From positions 453,289-517,288 of the forward strand of contig CAVQEK010000009.1 in assembly GCA_963711495.1 (NCBI GenBank): a stretch of 64,000 bases of DNA. The letters are read 5' to 3'. Below, piece by piece: positions 36,337 through 45,405 of the stretch (position 1 is the stretch's first letter; every line of letters begins with the position of its first letter). A program made the position numbers and the translations under genes. The notes under the pieces are model-generated. The model searched no databases. It was given only the letters and a program-made list of their open reading frames with translations, and had not been told where the DNA came from. Source of the stretch: CAVQEK01 sp963711495 (GTDB lineage Bacteria; Bacteroidota; Bacteroidia; Cytophagales; Cyclobacteriaceae).

Positions 36337-38217
36337 ATGAATGGTGAGCATGATATCAGGCGTTATAAGATAATCAGGACCAATTACAGGGTTTTGTTCA
36401 TAATTATCCTGGCAACAATGCTTTGTGATAATGCCAGCGCCCAGCAAAAAGCCCCCAAAGTACTCATTATCGGAATTGATGGTTGCAGACCCGACGCCCT
36501 GATTCAAGCCAGTACGCCGCACATTGACGCGTTAAATTCTACGGGAGCATTTACTCCCATTGCCCAAACGCGACCGGTTACATCCAGCGGCCCGGGATGG
36601 TCGAATATGCTGACGGGTGTCTGGCAAAATAAGCATGGAGTTGTGGACAATAGCTTTAATGGTTCTCACTTTGATCTATACCCGCATTTTTTCGACAGGA
36701 TTAAGGCCAATGATCCAACGATCTATTGTGCTTCGGTTGTTCGCTGGTCTCCAATACAAAGTGAGATTCCTAAAAATGCAGATATCGATATCAGTATTAC
36801 GTCTTCTGACCAGGTAGTTACCGATGAAGCATCGGATTTATTAAAAAATTATGCCGATCTGGATGTGTTGTTTGTGCATTTGGATGATGTGGATCATGCG
36901 GGACATACTTATGGATTTAGTCCTTTGGTTCCTCAATACATAGAGGCAATAGAAGAGAAAGATGCACAAGTTGGTCAAATGGTGGATGCGTTGAGAAGTA
37001 GGAAAAATTACGCCAATGAAGATTGGCTCATTATGGTATCAACCGATCATGGAGGGCTCGGTACTACACATGGCGGCCCATCGGAGGAAGAGCGGACTAT
37101 TTTTATTGTGGTGAACGGAGAACGGGTAAAACATCAGGTAATTACTGCCTCAAAACAACTTACTGGTCAAAGGGACATGAAAACTGCATTGTCTCTGGAT
37201 GGCGATGGGTATGGTCAGATTCCTGTCAATCAATTGAATGTTGGCACGATGCAAGATTTTACTATAGAACTCAAAGTGAAAAGTGAAGGGTGGCAGGGAG
37301 ATCCGGCAATCATATCGAACAAAGATTGGGATAGTGGGTATAATAAGGGATTTGTGATCGCAGGTACTTCTGATGGCAAGTCATGGAAATTCAATATGGG
37401 CGATGGTGAAGATCGTCTGGATTTGAATGGCAATTCCATCGCCGACGGTCAATGGCATCAGATTGTGGTGAGTTACGCGCGAAATGGTCTTAAAACATTG
37501 TATCAGGATGGACAGTTGGTGGATTCATCAGAAAAAATTTTCAATACGCACTCAAATTCCGGCATGCCCATCGGTTTGGGGCAGGATGGCACATTGAACT
37601 ACAATTATTTTTTTCAGGGAGATGTTGATGAGATAAGAATTTGGGACCAGGCTTTGGATACGGAGATTCTCCAAAATCAAGTTTGCCAAGGCATTGATGA
37701 GTACGCCAATAGTGATCACTTGCTGGCTTATTGGGATTTTGAACATTCTTTAGAGAATGGATTGAATGGCAACATTTCATTTGATATGACGGGTGGCTAT
37801 CACTATTTGGACGGACCCAATCTCATGAAATGTTATGATTATACCAGGGTTCCACAAATCGTAGATGTGGCAGTAACAGCATTGACATATATGCGAATTC
37901 CCATTGATCCGCATTGGAACCTTGACGGCCACCCTTTTGGATTAGAAGATCAACCGCCAATTGCCACTGAAGAAAATCCAATCGTTATTTATCCAAATCC
38001 GAATAATGGAAAATTTGAGATTTCCATGTACAGTCGGGAAGAGGGCAATTTTTATGTACATATCACCGATATACAAGGCAAACCGATATGGAATGCCGTT
38101 TATTATAAAGGAGGACAAAAAGCCATAGACCTTTCAACCCTGGCCAGTGGCGTATATCTGGTCGTTGTTGAAAACCTGGGCATTACCTGGAAGCGAAAAC
38201 TGCTGATCACCAATTAA
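36337..38217 (+). CDS. T9SS phosphodiesterase with LamG domain nested in catalytic fold
   Basis: This 626-residue exported protein has an alkaline-phosphatase-superfamily domain with Asp48 in GIDGCRPDA, nucleophile position Ser84 in TSSGPGWSNM, and ligands in HLDDVDHAGHTYGF and STDHGGLGTTHGG. After VVNGERVKHQVI (to about 270) a LamG domain follows (about 281-503: NKDWDSGYNKGF, GQWHQIVVSY, DEIRIWDQ). The terminal part of the phosphatase fold then resumes (VPQIVDVAVTALTYMRIP ... GHPFG), as judged against the protein at 33349. A T9SS sorting domain ends it (from about 549). I infer a glycan-targeted surface phosphodiesterase. Confidence 0.87.
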   Translation: MNGEHDIRRYKIIRTNYRVLFIIILATMLCDNASAQQKAPKVLIIGIDGCRPDALIQASTPHIDALNSTGAFTPIAQTRPVTSSGPGWSNMLTGVWQNKHGVVDNSFNGSHFDLYPHFFDRIKANDPTIYCASVVRWSPIQSEIPKNADIDISITSSDQVVTDEASDLLKNYADLDVLFVHLDDVDHAGHTYGFSPLVPQYIEAIEEKDAQVGQMVDALRSRKNYANEDWLIMVSTDHGGLGTTHGGPSEEERTIFIVVNGERVKHQVITASKQLTGQRDMKTALSLDGDGYGQIPVNQLNVGTMQDFTIELKVKSEGWQGDPAIISNKDWDSGYNKGFVIAGTSDGKSWKFNMGDGEDRLDLNGNSIADGQWHQIVVSYARNGLKTLYQDGQLVDSSEKIFNTHSNSGMPIGLGQDGTLNYNYFFQGDVDEIRIWDQALDTEILQNQVCQGIDEYANSDHLLAYWDFEHSLENGLNGNISFDMTGGYHYLDGPNLMKCYDYTRVPQIVDVAVTALTYMRIPIDPHWNLDGHPFGLEDQPPIATEENPIVIYPNPNNGKFEISMYSREEGNFYVHITDIQGKPIWNAVYYKGGQKAIDLSTLASGVYLVVVENLGITWKRKLLITN

Positions 38218-38233
38218 TTTTCAAATAATTTCT

Positions 38234-39634
38234 ATGATGAATAAGGAAAAAAAACCAACCATAACCAGTGAACAATATAATCTTAGAGAACAGGGAGACA
38301 TTAATACCACAGAAAACCGGAAAAAATTTTGGGCACGAAACATTGATTCCACTACAAATGATTGGCTGGAGGAAGACAGTAAATATTTTTTGCACCAGAG
38401 CCTGTCAACACCCGTAATAAATGTGTTGAAAAGCGCTGAGGGGACCAGTATTTATGATCTGAATGGCAAAGGTTATATCGATATGCATGGCAATGGTGTA
38501 CACAATGCCGGATTTAACAATCCATTTATACTCGAGGCTGTACGTAAGGCAATTGACGAAAAAATGACCTTTTGCCCCAGAAGATATACCAATATTCCAG
38601 CCATTCAGTTGGCAAAAAAATTATCAGAAATTACCCCCGATGGATTAACCCGTTCACTTTTTTGTCCGGGGGGGTCAGAAGCCATAGAAATGGCGTTGGT
38701 ACTGGCCAGGCAGGTCACTGGTAAATATAAAACCATTTCATATTGGGATTCATTTCATGGCGCCGGCTTTGGTGCTTCAGGTATTGGGGGAGAAGAACAT
38801 TTTAAGGGTGGATACGGACCCCTGGTGCCCGGAACATTGCACGTCGAATTTCCAAATTATTATCGGAATCCCTGGGGATTTAACAATGAATCAGACGTGG
38901 ATGCAGAGTGTCTCCGCCAAATCGAAGTTATTTTGAAAAGGGAACCGGATGTTTCAGCAATCATTGGAGAACCAATTTCTGCTACTCCCGTGGTGCCGAG
39001 TAAGAAGTATTGGGAAGGAGTACGCAGTTTGTGTGATCAATATGGCATGTTACTGATATTTGATGAGATTATCGAGGGTTTTGGGCGGACCGGAAAAATG
39101 TTTGCCAGCGAGCATTTCATCGCTCCCGATGTGTTGGTTTTGGGTAAATCACTCGGTGGAGGTTTGGTGCCTTTTGCCGGAATTGTGACCAGGGAAACAT
39201 ATAACATCCTTCAGCACCGATCTATTGGCCATTTTACCCATGAGAAAAATGCACTGTGCGCTACAGCGGGCCTGGCTGAAATAACATACATTGAACAGTA
39301 TGGTTTGGTTGATCATGCTGCTCAACTTGGCGAATACGCTATTCAGCAATTGAATGAAATGAAAGAACGGCATCCCCTGATCGGCAATATTGCCGGCACC
39401 GCATTTCATCTGGGTATTGACCTCGTAAAAGATAAAAAAACCAAAGAAAGGGCGGTTGAGGAGGCAGAAATGATCATGTTTAAATGTTTTGAAAAGGGGC
39501 TGGTATTTAAGATTATTGAGGGCAATATCATTACGCTGCGTCCGGCATTGACACTAACGCAAGAAGAATTGGACTGGTCGTTGGATACTATAGAACAGGC
39601 CATTGAAGAAATTGAAAATGGCCTCTATTATTGA
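38234..39634 (+). CDS. pbfA: PbfA-like (R)-1-hydroxy-2-aminoethylphosphonate ammonia-lyase
   Basis: This 466-residue class III PLP enzyme has the Schiff-base Lys in VLGKSLGGGLVPFAG, the Asp in LIFDEIIEGFGRTG, and PbfA-like segments YYRNPWGF, HGNGVHNAGFNNP and SIGHFTHEKNAL. PbfA removes ammonia from (R)-1-hydroxy-AEP to give phosphonoacetaldehyde, which would feed PhnY and PhnA. It follows the LamG phosphatase by 16 bases and so closes the gene run that starts with susC. It lacks the four-cysteine segment of the copy at 18148. The hydroxylase that makes its substrate is not in the window, so free hydroxy-AEP may be scavenged. Confidence 0.85.
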   Translation: MMNKEKKPTITSEQYNLREQGDINTTENRKKFWARNIDSTTNDWLEEDSKYFLHQSLSTPVINVLKSAEGTSIYDLNGKGYIDMHGNGVHNAGFNNPFILEAVRKAIDEKMTFCPRRYTNIPAIQLAKKLSEITPDGLTRSLFCPGGSEAIEMALVLARQVTGKYKTISYWDSFHGAGFGASGIGGEEHFKGGYGPLVPGTLHVEFPNYYRNPWGFNNESDVDAECLRQIEVILKREPDVSAIIGEPISATPVVPSKKYWEGVRSLCDQYGMLLIFDEIIEGFGRTGKMFASEHFIAPDVLVLGKSLGGGLVPFAGIVTRETYNILQHRSIGHFTHEKNALCATAGLAEITYIEQYGLVDHAAQLGEYAIQQLNEMKERHPLIGNIAGTAFHLGIDLVKDKKTKERAVEEAEMIMFKCFEKGLVFKIIEGNIITLRPALTLTQEELDWSLDTIEQAIEEIENGLYY

Positions 39635-39744
39635 TTGATGATGAATATATTTGAACAGTTACAAAAGCTTTAGATCCAGAAGATCATGCAAAATGCGGTT
39701 CAATCATTTTCGCAATTTAATTTGACCTGGATCCACTTTTAAAT

Positions 39745-40128
39745 TTACCAGATTTCGGCAGTCTTTCCCGGGGCTATTTTATAAATATCCTTGGGGCGAA
39801 TGCACAGAACAGCATGGCCATCCATTATGGCGATTGGCGCTTTCACCATACACGGATTCTTTTGCAAAATATTTAGCCAGCTAGCATCATCATAATCATG
39901 TCTGGCAAATTCGGCCTGATATTTCGGATTTGATTTATCGAACAATTCTTTTGGCGACATACTGAGCATTTGTAATATGTCGATCCACATGTATTTACTG
40001 ATTCGGCTGTCTTTGAAGGAAAATTCATTGACATGTCCGGTGATGCTATAAGCCAAGGCTCTTGTTTTTTTATGGGCAGACGAATTACAATCGAAAAACA
40101 ACCATAATTCATTGGGATGGAGTTTCAT
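39745..40128 (-). CDS. ArsC/Spx-like thioredoxin-fold protein
   Basis: This 127-residue protein belongs to a Bacteroidota branch of the ArsC/Spx family. The start WLFFDCNSSAHKKTRALAYS aligns with the ArsC active-site loop, with one Cys in place of the usual CxxC-type arrangement, and later segments (DKSNPKYQAEF, LQKNPCMVKAPIAIMDG) fit the fold. The arginine triad of true arsenate reductases is not evident, so arsenate reduction is doubtful. It is transcribed toward pbfA and is not obviously part of the phosphonate locus. Confidence 0.8.
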   Translation of the reverse strand: MKLHPNELWLFFDCNSSAHKKTRALAYSITGHVNEFSFKDSRISKYMWIDILQMLSMSPKELFDKSNPKYQAEFARHDYDDASWLNILQKNPCMVKAPIAIMDGHAVLCIRPKDIYKIAPGKTAEIW

Positions 40129-40369
40129 GACCGTTTATGTTTAAGTAGAACGAAATTCAAATTCTTCCTACTTCAAAACATTGATTTGGGTCAATTAATT
40201 TCCATTTTAAGAATATAGAGAATTAAAAAACGGACATGATTTGATGAAGAAGAACCGGGAATAAGGACTGGGTTACTTGCTAATTAATTTTCTTATCTAC
40301 TATTTAGCAGGAGCAATTTTTGATTAATTATAACCGATGAGTTTAGTTTTCTAATAATTATCCAGATCT

Positions 40370-40954
40370 ATGAAAAAAATAATACCCCTCTGCATCGGAT
40401 TGTTTATAGCATTCAATATGCATGGTCAGAGTATCATAAATCCAGGTGATGGGATTGGTCCCTTACATATTGGACAGACTTACCAACAAGTCACTTCAAT
40501 TCTGGGGTTTAATGGAAAATTGAAAACTTACGATGATTATGTGGCTGACGAATTATTCAATATAGATCCAAAAAAATCATTGGAATGTGCCATCGGTTTT
40601 GACTATTACGTCAAGTATGAATATTTACTGACAATGCCGGTTTCATATGTCTTTTTTAAGGATAATAAAGTAAACCAGATCAGGGTTACAAGCATACCGG
40701 AGTATTATGTGTCATTGGCAAGGGATGTGAGAACTACTGATGGATTGGAATTCTGGGCAGATCCTCAGCGTGTTTACACTGTTTATGGGAAACCTGATTT
40801 TACCTTTAACTATGATGCTTTCATTTTAAAAAGCGATTTTTATTTTAGTAAAGGCATTACCATTAGCATACGTGATGACTATTACCGCGTGGCGCATATT
40901 TACAGCCCTATGTCAAATGATATGGTAAAGAAGTTTGAAAGCAACCTGAAATAA
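40370..40954 (+). CDS. Exported protein of unknown function
   Basis: This 194-residue protein has a signal peptide (about 1-19, ending NMHGQS). The start of the mature part (INPGDGIGPLHIGQTYQQV) resembles small exported proteins with a 'G-I-G-P-I-x-I-G-M' opening seen in several bacteria, none with a known role. It is convergent with the histidine kinase, with three bases between the stop codons. Confidence 0.7.
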   Translation: MKKIIPLCIGLFIAFNMHGQSIINPGDGIGPLHIGQTYQQVTSILGFNGKLKTYDDYVADELFNIDPKKSLECAIGFDYYVKYEYLLTMPVSYVFFKDNKVNQIRVTSIPEYYVSLARDVRTTDGLEFWADPQRVYTVYGKPDFTFNYDAFILKSDFYFSKGITISIRDDYYRVAHIYSPMSNDMVKKFESNLK

Positions 40955-40957
40955 CAA

Positions 40958-42739
40958 TTAACTGACCGGAAGTGTCTTGATTTTTGAGGGCTGACTGATT
41001 TTTTGGATATTGATTTGCGATTTATCATGCGGCAGTTTCATGGTAAATTTACAACCTTCGTCAAACACGGTATGCACAGTAATTTCACCACCTAACTTTT
41101 CAACGGTCTCTTTCACGATATATAAACCAAGACCGGCCCCTTTTGACTTCTCACTGCCACGGAAAAACATTTGAAATATTTTGTCCTTTAACTCCGGCTT
41201 GACTCCTTCTCCATTATCGGTAACTGAGAACACAAAATCATTTTCTTTCAACGCAGCATCAAGACGTATGAATGGGTCTTTTTTATACGGACTGTGATAT
41301 CGAAAGGCATTACTGATTAGATTTTTGATAATGATTTTAAGTCGTACTTTATCGGATATTAGCATAAAATCTTCATCAAAATTGTAGCGTATTTTTATTT
41401 TTTGATCTTTGTCCATGAAACTCAGTTCGTCGACGATCTCCTCGATAAAATGTTTCAGCTTAATTTCTTCATTTAGCACATCCAATCTTGAGTTTTTAGA
41501 GAAGTCTATAATATCCGATATGAATTCGTCCAGTTTGAAGATGCGCGTTTTCATAAGACTAAGGCAATAAAGTATTTCCGGGAGATCTCCTGATTTCTCG
41601 GCAATATTGATTAAGCCCAGTACAGACAATAATGGTGAACGAAGATCGTGAGAAGTGCTGTACACGAAGTAATCCAGTTCGGAATTGGTTTTCTCCAATA
41701 TTTGGTTTTGGCTTTTGATCTTTTCTTCTGCCATTTTTCTTTCATGAATGTCCACCAGTGAACCGACCATTCTGATGGCAATACCATTGGAATCCCAATG
41801 AGCCTGGCCGGCATCTATAAACCATCTATAAAACCCTTGTTTGGTACGCAATCTCACTTCTTCAGAATACCTCGTGCCTTCTTCTGTATGATTGGTAAGC
41901 TTCCGGGTTATAGTCGTCAGATCATCCGGATGGACCATAGCAAAGAAATCAGATATGGAATACACTTCCAGTTCTTCAGCCTCATACCCCAACATGCGTT
42001 TCCACATCGGAGAATGGTATATCGAATTGTTTTTTATGTCCCAGTCATAAATGCCGGCATTAGAGCCACTTATGGCCAATTCAAATCTCTTGTTGCTGGT
42101 TTCCAGTTCTTTGGCTACCCGGTTCAGGTTATTTTCATTTTTCAGCAGGTTGGTCTCTATTTGGTGGTTCAGTTTTATCAGGAACACAATAATAAGGAGG
42201 GAAGCGCAGATTGAAAACAAAAAGTGCAGAAGGAAATTGAGATGGTTGGTGGTTAATGCCACCAATGTATCGTGGATATTGATAAATTCAAAAACATAAA
42301 TGACTATGAAAACACCAATGGATAAAACAGTAAATAAAACGCCATAGTACCACCGGCGAAAATCAAAGAGGGCAAATGCACCTATTACTACAGGGAATAA
42401 ATTGAAATAATTACCCGAATCAGTTGGTTCTGTAATGCCAAAAAGCGTAATGATTAACAATGTTGAACACAGCAACAGGATTTTGGCCAGGTTGAAGTAG
42501 CCGGATCTGTTGAGTGCGAAGGCCCCACCTGCCAAAAGGAACATGATCAAATAATAGTGAAGTGCATCGAGAATATTGAAAATGACATCAAACAACAAGT
42601 ATCCAAATGTAATGCCTACCACCATAATGCTGAGATAACCCGTCAGCATGGCACGTTTGAAGACACTTGTGGAGCTTATGAACTGGTTCTTTCCTAAAAT
42701 GAGCTTTCTAAAAAAATGCTCAGGGTTGTGGTACTCCAT
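40958..42739 (-). CDS. PAS-domain sensor histidine kinase
   Basis: This 593-residue kinase has about five N-terminal membrane helices (to about residue 190), a short coiled linker, a PAS_3-type domain (about 215-330, FELAISGSNAGIYDWDIKNN ... RWFIDAGQAHWD), a HisKA domain with the phospho-acceptor His in YSTSHDLRSPLLS, and an HATPase domain with VTDNGEGVK and GAGLGLYIVKETVE. ATG 42739 is chosen over a TTG start at 42748. No response regulator is adjacent, so it is an orphan kinase here; its signal is unknown. Confidence 0.9.
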   Translation of the reverse strand: MEYHNPEHFFRKLILGKNQFISSTSVFKRAMLTGYLSIMVVGITFGYLLFDVIFNILDALHYYLIMFLLAGGAFALNRSGYFNLAKILLLCSTLLIITLFGITEPTDSGNYFNLFPVVIGAFALFDFRRWYYGVLFTVLSIGVFIVIYVFEFINIHDTLVALTTNHLNFLLHFLFSICASLLIIVFLIKLNHQIETNLLKNENNLNRVAKELETSNKRFELAISGSNAGIYDWDIKNNSIYHSPMWKRMLGYEAEELEVYSISDFFAMVHPDDLTTITRKLTNHTEEGTRYSEEVRLRTKQGFYRWFIDAGQAHWDSNGIAIRMVGSLVDIHERKMAEEKIKSQNQILEKTNSELDYFVYSTSHDLRSPLLSVLGLINIAEKSGDLPEILYCLSLMKTRIFKLDEFISDIIDFSKNSRLDVLNEEIKLKHFIEEIVDELSFMDKDQKIKIRYNFDEDFMLISDKVRLKIIIKNLISNAFRYHSPYKKDPFIRLDAALKENDFVFSVTDNGEGVKPELKDKIFQMFFRGSEKSKGAGLGLYIVKETVEKLGGEITVHTVFDEGCKFTMKLPHDKSQINIQKISQPSKIKTLPVS

Positions 42740-42963
42740 TAATATCAAAACTTGTTACTGCAAAAAAATGAAATTTTTGTAGATATTCAATATTTTCTTT
42801 AACAAAACGACTAAAAGGTAGAACAATTGGGACTCATTTACAACAATGTAGATGAAATAAATGTCGGTCGAGAACAAGGCGGAACAAGTATTACAACAAT
42901 AGATCAAATCATTTTAAAATTGGTAATTTCTTTTAATTAGTCCGGGTGAATATGATAAATTTA

Positions 42964-42971
42964 TATATTTG
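42964..42971 (+). promoter_or_regulatory. Promoter -7 box for tRNA-Pro
   Basis: TATATTTG fits TAnnTTTG and lies about 107 bases before the tRNA. The rest of the 338-base gap between the kinase start and the tRNA shows no gene. Confidence 0.5.
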
Positions 42972-43077
42972 CAACGCCCAAAGGGTTTTGGAATCTGATA
43001 TAATGACGACTAACCCTGGGATATAAATTTATTGAACATCTGTAAGTACTAAGCAGATCAATAAAAACTAAATAATT

Positions 43078-43151
<74 letters not shown>

Positions 43152-43174
43152 CTGAACACACATCAGTTGGAAAC

Positions 43175-43209
43175 AAAACCCTCTAAATTTGACGTTTAGA
43201 GGGTTTTTT
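43175..43209 (+). terminator. Intrinsic terminator after tRNA-Pro
   Basis: AAAACCCTCTAAA pairs with TTTAGAGGGTTTT around a loop TTTGACG, followed by a T run. This ends the single-gene tRNA transcript. Confidence 0.88.
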
Positions 43210-43264
43210 ACTTTATAGTCCCTCCAAATTATTCAATAAAAATCAATGTCGTGGTGAGTTATCC

Positions 43265-43297
43265 GGTGAGTCTTTTTATATTTGCAAAAGACTCACC
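43265..43297. promoter_or_regulatory. 12-base inverted repeat enclosing a promoter -7 box
   Basis: GGTGAGTCTTTT and AAAAGACTCACC form a perfect inverted repeat around TATATTTGC, whose first eight bases fit TAnnTTTG. It lies between the tRNA and the integrase start. It could be an operator over the integrase promoter, or paired integrase/excisionase arm sites; a related GTGAGTT begins at 43254. Confidence 0.55.
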
Positions 43298-43413
43298 AGA
43301 ACCGATGTAAGTTTCTGATTTTCAGTAATTTAAATTGGTTTTATTTGAGGCTCTTTGCATGGGGAACTGCTAAAATTTAACAGTTCAAAGTGAGTCATTT
43401 AAAATTAATTCCC

Positions 43414-44658
43414 ATGGAAAAGAGAACCACCTACAGTACTGCTTTCATACTGAGAGCCTCGAAGAACAACAAACATGAAGCCCTGGTCTACTGCCGGATT
43501 ACGGTAGATATGCAACGGGCAGAATTCTCCATCAAGAAAAAAATCAGAAGAGAGATCTGGGACAATGGCTGGGCCAAGACCAATAGCGAAGAAGGTAAAG
43601 CCATTAATGCTTATCTGAAACAGATTGAATCGGAAGTCTTTCACTATTACCGGGAGGCCCTGGCCAGCAGGAAGATGATCACCGCAGAAGGATTGAAGAA
43701 TTCCTATTTGGGCATTCAATCCAGGGAACATTCCCTGATGAGTCTGGTAGAGTATCACAATACACAAATGAAAGATACATTGGCCTGGGGTACTATGAAG
43801 AATTACTTCACTACCCAAAAATATATTAAACGCTTTCTGAAAGACCGTCATCGCAAAAACGACATATATCTTATTGAGCTTAACTATAAGTTCATAGTCG
43901 ACTTTGAGCACTTCTTGCGAAATTGGAAACCCGTTGATCATCACAGGCCATTAGGCAATAATGGCGTGATGAAACATATTGAACGTTTCCGGAAGATGAT
44001 CAACATGGCCATTCGGATGGAATGGCTGGACAAAGATCCATTTGCCAAATACAAACAAAAGTTCGAAAAAGTGGAAAGAGGATTTTTAACCTGTGAAGAA
44101 TTAAAGGCCATTGAGGACAAAGAGCTTAAAATCGGTCGTTTGCAATGGGTACGGGACCTTTTCATTTTTAGTTGCTATACCGGTTTGGCTTATATTGATG
44201 TAATGCGGCTAACCCCATCAAACATTTCAATTGGTATTGATGGGAAGCAATGGCTGATCACTAACCGGCAAAAGACCAGTAATCCTGTGCGTGTACCCTT
44301 ATTGCCTCAGGCACTAGAGATCATTGATAAATATAAAGGCCATCCAAAAGCCTTATATGAAGGGACATTATTTCCCACCATTTCTAATCAAAAGCTCAAC
44401 AGCTATTTGAAGGAAATCGCAGATCTCTGCGGCATTGAAAAAGACCTGACTTTTCACATAGCCAGGCATACGTTTGCGACTACGGTTACTCTGACTAATG
44501 GTGTACCTATTGAATCTGTCAGCAAAATGTTGGGACACACTAAAATATCCACCACACAGGTCTATGCAAAGGTGATTGAAAAGAAGCTGGGCGAGGACAT
44601 GGATATGCTGAGACATAAACTTGTACACAATGAGCACAAAATCAGGCGGGCAGAATAG
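43414..44658 (+). CDS. Tyrosine recombinase, IntDOT-like integrase
   Basis: This 414-residue integrase has an N-terminal arm-binding domain, a SAM-like core-binding domain (about 100-200) and a C-terminal catalytic domain. Catalytic residues seen are H-x-x-R in FHIARHTFATTV, the GH in MLGHTKISTTQVY and the Tyr nucleophile that follows. The first catalytic Arg is absent: the motif reads FSCYTGLAYIDVMRLT, where many recombinases have TGLR. Bacteroidetes conjugative-transposon integrases of the IntDOT type share this loss. ATG 43414 is preferred over GTG 43390. Its place after tRNA-Pro suggests integration at that tRNA. Confidence 0.93.
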   Translation: MEKRTTYSTAFILRASKNNKHEALVYCRITVDMQRAEFSIKKKIRREIWDNGWAKTNSEEGKAINAYLKQIESEVFHYYREALASRKMITAEGLKNSYLGIQSREHSLMSLVEYHNTQMKDTLAWGTMKNYFTTQKYIKRFLKDRHRKNDIYLIELNYKFIVDFEHFLRNWKPVDHHRPLGNNGVMKHIERFRKMINMAIRMEWLDKDPFAKYKQKFEKVERGFLTCEELKAIEDKELKIGRLQWVRDLFIFSCYTGLAYIDVMRLTPSNISIGIDGKQWLITNRQKTSNPVRVPLLPQALEIIDKYKGHPKALYEGTLFPTISNQKLNSYLKEIADLCGIEKDLTFHIARHTFATTVTLTNGVPIESVSKMLGHTKISTTQVYAKVIEKKLGEDMDMLRHKLVHNEHKIRRAE

Positions 44659-44770
44659 GCAAAACCAATGAACTTTCAGGAAAAACAGTAAAAGATTGAC
44701 CGGACTGCGTCATACAGCGAAAGTATGATGTTGGCATTGGTCAACCTTGTAAGGAGCAATGTAAAAAAAT

Positions 44771-45061
44771 ATGGCAGCAAATATTATAACCCCTGACGAC
44801 TTGCAAAAATTTAAACGCGAGCTGTTAGACGAAATCGAACGTCTTATCAAAAACCTTAATGGGCAACCCTCTAAGAAGTGGCTAAAATCTGCTGATGTCC
44901 GGAAGATGCTGGGCATCTCACCGGGTACGCTTCAAAACATGCGCGTGAATGGGACGTTGCCTTATACCAAAATTGGCGGGGTGGTTTATTACGATTACGA
45001 TGACATTAAAAAGATGCTTGCTGAAAACCGGGTTCATCATCATCTAAGATCCAGATTTTGA
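44771..45061 (+). CDS. Excisionase-like HTH_17 DNA-binding protein
   Basis: This 96-residue protein has an N-terminal helix (DLQKFKRELLDEIERLIKNL) and a winged helix-turn-helix of the MerR/excisionase type (KWLKSADVRKMLGISPGTLQNMRVNG, then YTKIGGVVYYDYDDIKKML). It follows the integrase in the same direction. In Bacteroidetes elements such genes serve in excision or as regulators. Confidence 0.85.
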   Translation: MAANIITPDDLQKFKRELLDEIERLIKNLNGQPSKKWLKSADVRKMLGISPGTLQNMRVNGTLPYTKIGGVVYYDYDDIKKMLAENRVHHHLRSRF

Positions 45062-45090
45062 AATTCTAAAGAAATCAGGCAAGTTCCCCC

Positions 45091-45110
45091 GTGAGTCCTG
45101 ATAGTGAGTC
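45091..45110. repeat. GTGAGTC repeats flanking the integrase module
   Basis: GTGAGTC occurs at 45091 and 45104 after the excisionase gene, and at 43266 and 43390 before the integrase, with an inverted copy at 43290-43296. The heptamer thus brackets the integrase-excisionase module on both sides and could be the integrase arm-type site. Confidence 0.45.
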
Positions 45111-45117
45111 TGTCTAT

Positions 45118-45152
45118 GTTCTGGAACCTGAGAGGGTTCCAGAACTTTTATT
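45118..45152 (+). terminator. Intrinsic terminator after excisionase gene
   Basis: GTTCTGGAACC pairs perfectly with GGTTCCAGAAC (11 bp) around loop TGAGAG, followed by TTTTATTTATAAA. Confidence 0.88.
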
Positions 45153-45210
45153 TATAAATACTACAGAGTTAAACTCATTAGTATGACTACTTTCAATAAT
45201 CAGAATAAGC

Positions 45211-45405
45211 CTGTTCTTCGACAAAGACGCGAACTACAAGAGCGGAGGGTTCCAGCAAGTGACCGAAGATGCCCATGAAAACTTTGAAGCACTCACACTA
45301 GACTACGTCCCAGAAGAAGAGGGCTATATGATGATCTACACGGCCAACTTTTCTGATATAATTCAAAAAAATAATGATCACCCCGGTTTCCATCATCAAT
45401 TTTAA
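45211..45405 (+). pseudogene. Fragment of an RHS/insecticidal-type repeat protein
   Basis: A 64-codon open stretch without a plausible start reads LFFDKDANYKSGGFQQV and LDYVPEEEGYMMIYTANFSD. This pattern resembles the region before 'VYFDDL' in large Bacteroidota RHS-like surface proteins. Both ends are missing, so it is a relic. The remainder of the gap from 45153 to 45765 shows no gene. Confidence 0.45.

Noticed and set aside
43405..43944. Minus-strand open frame of 179 codons
   Set aside because: It lies opposite the integrase arm-binding domain and has no conserved features.
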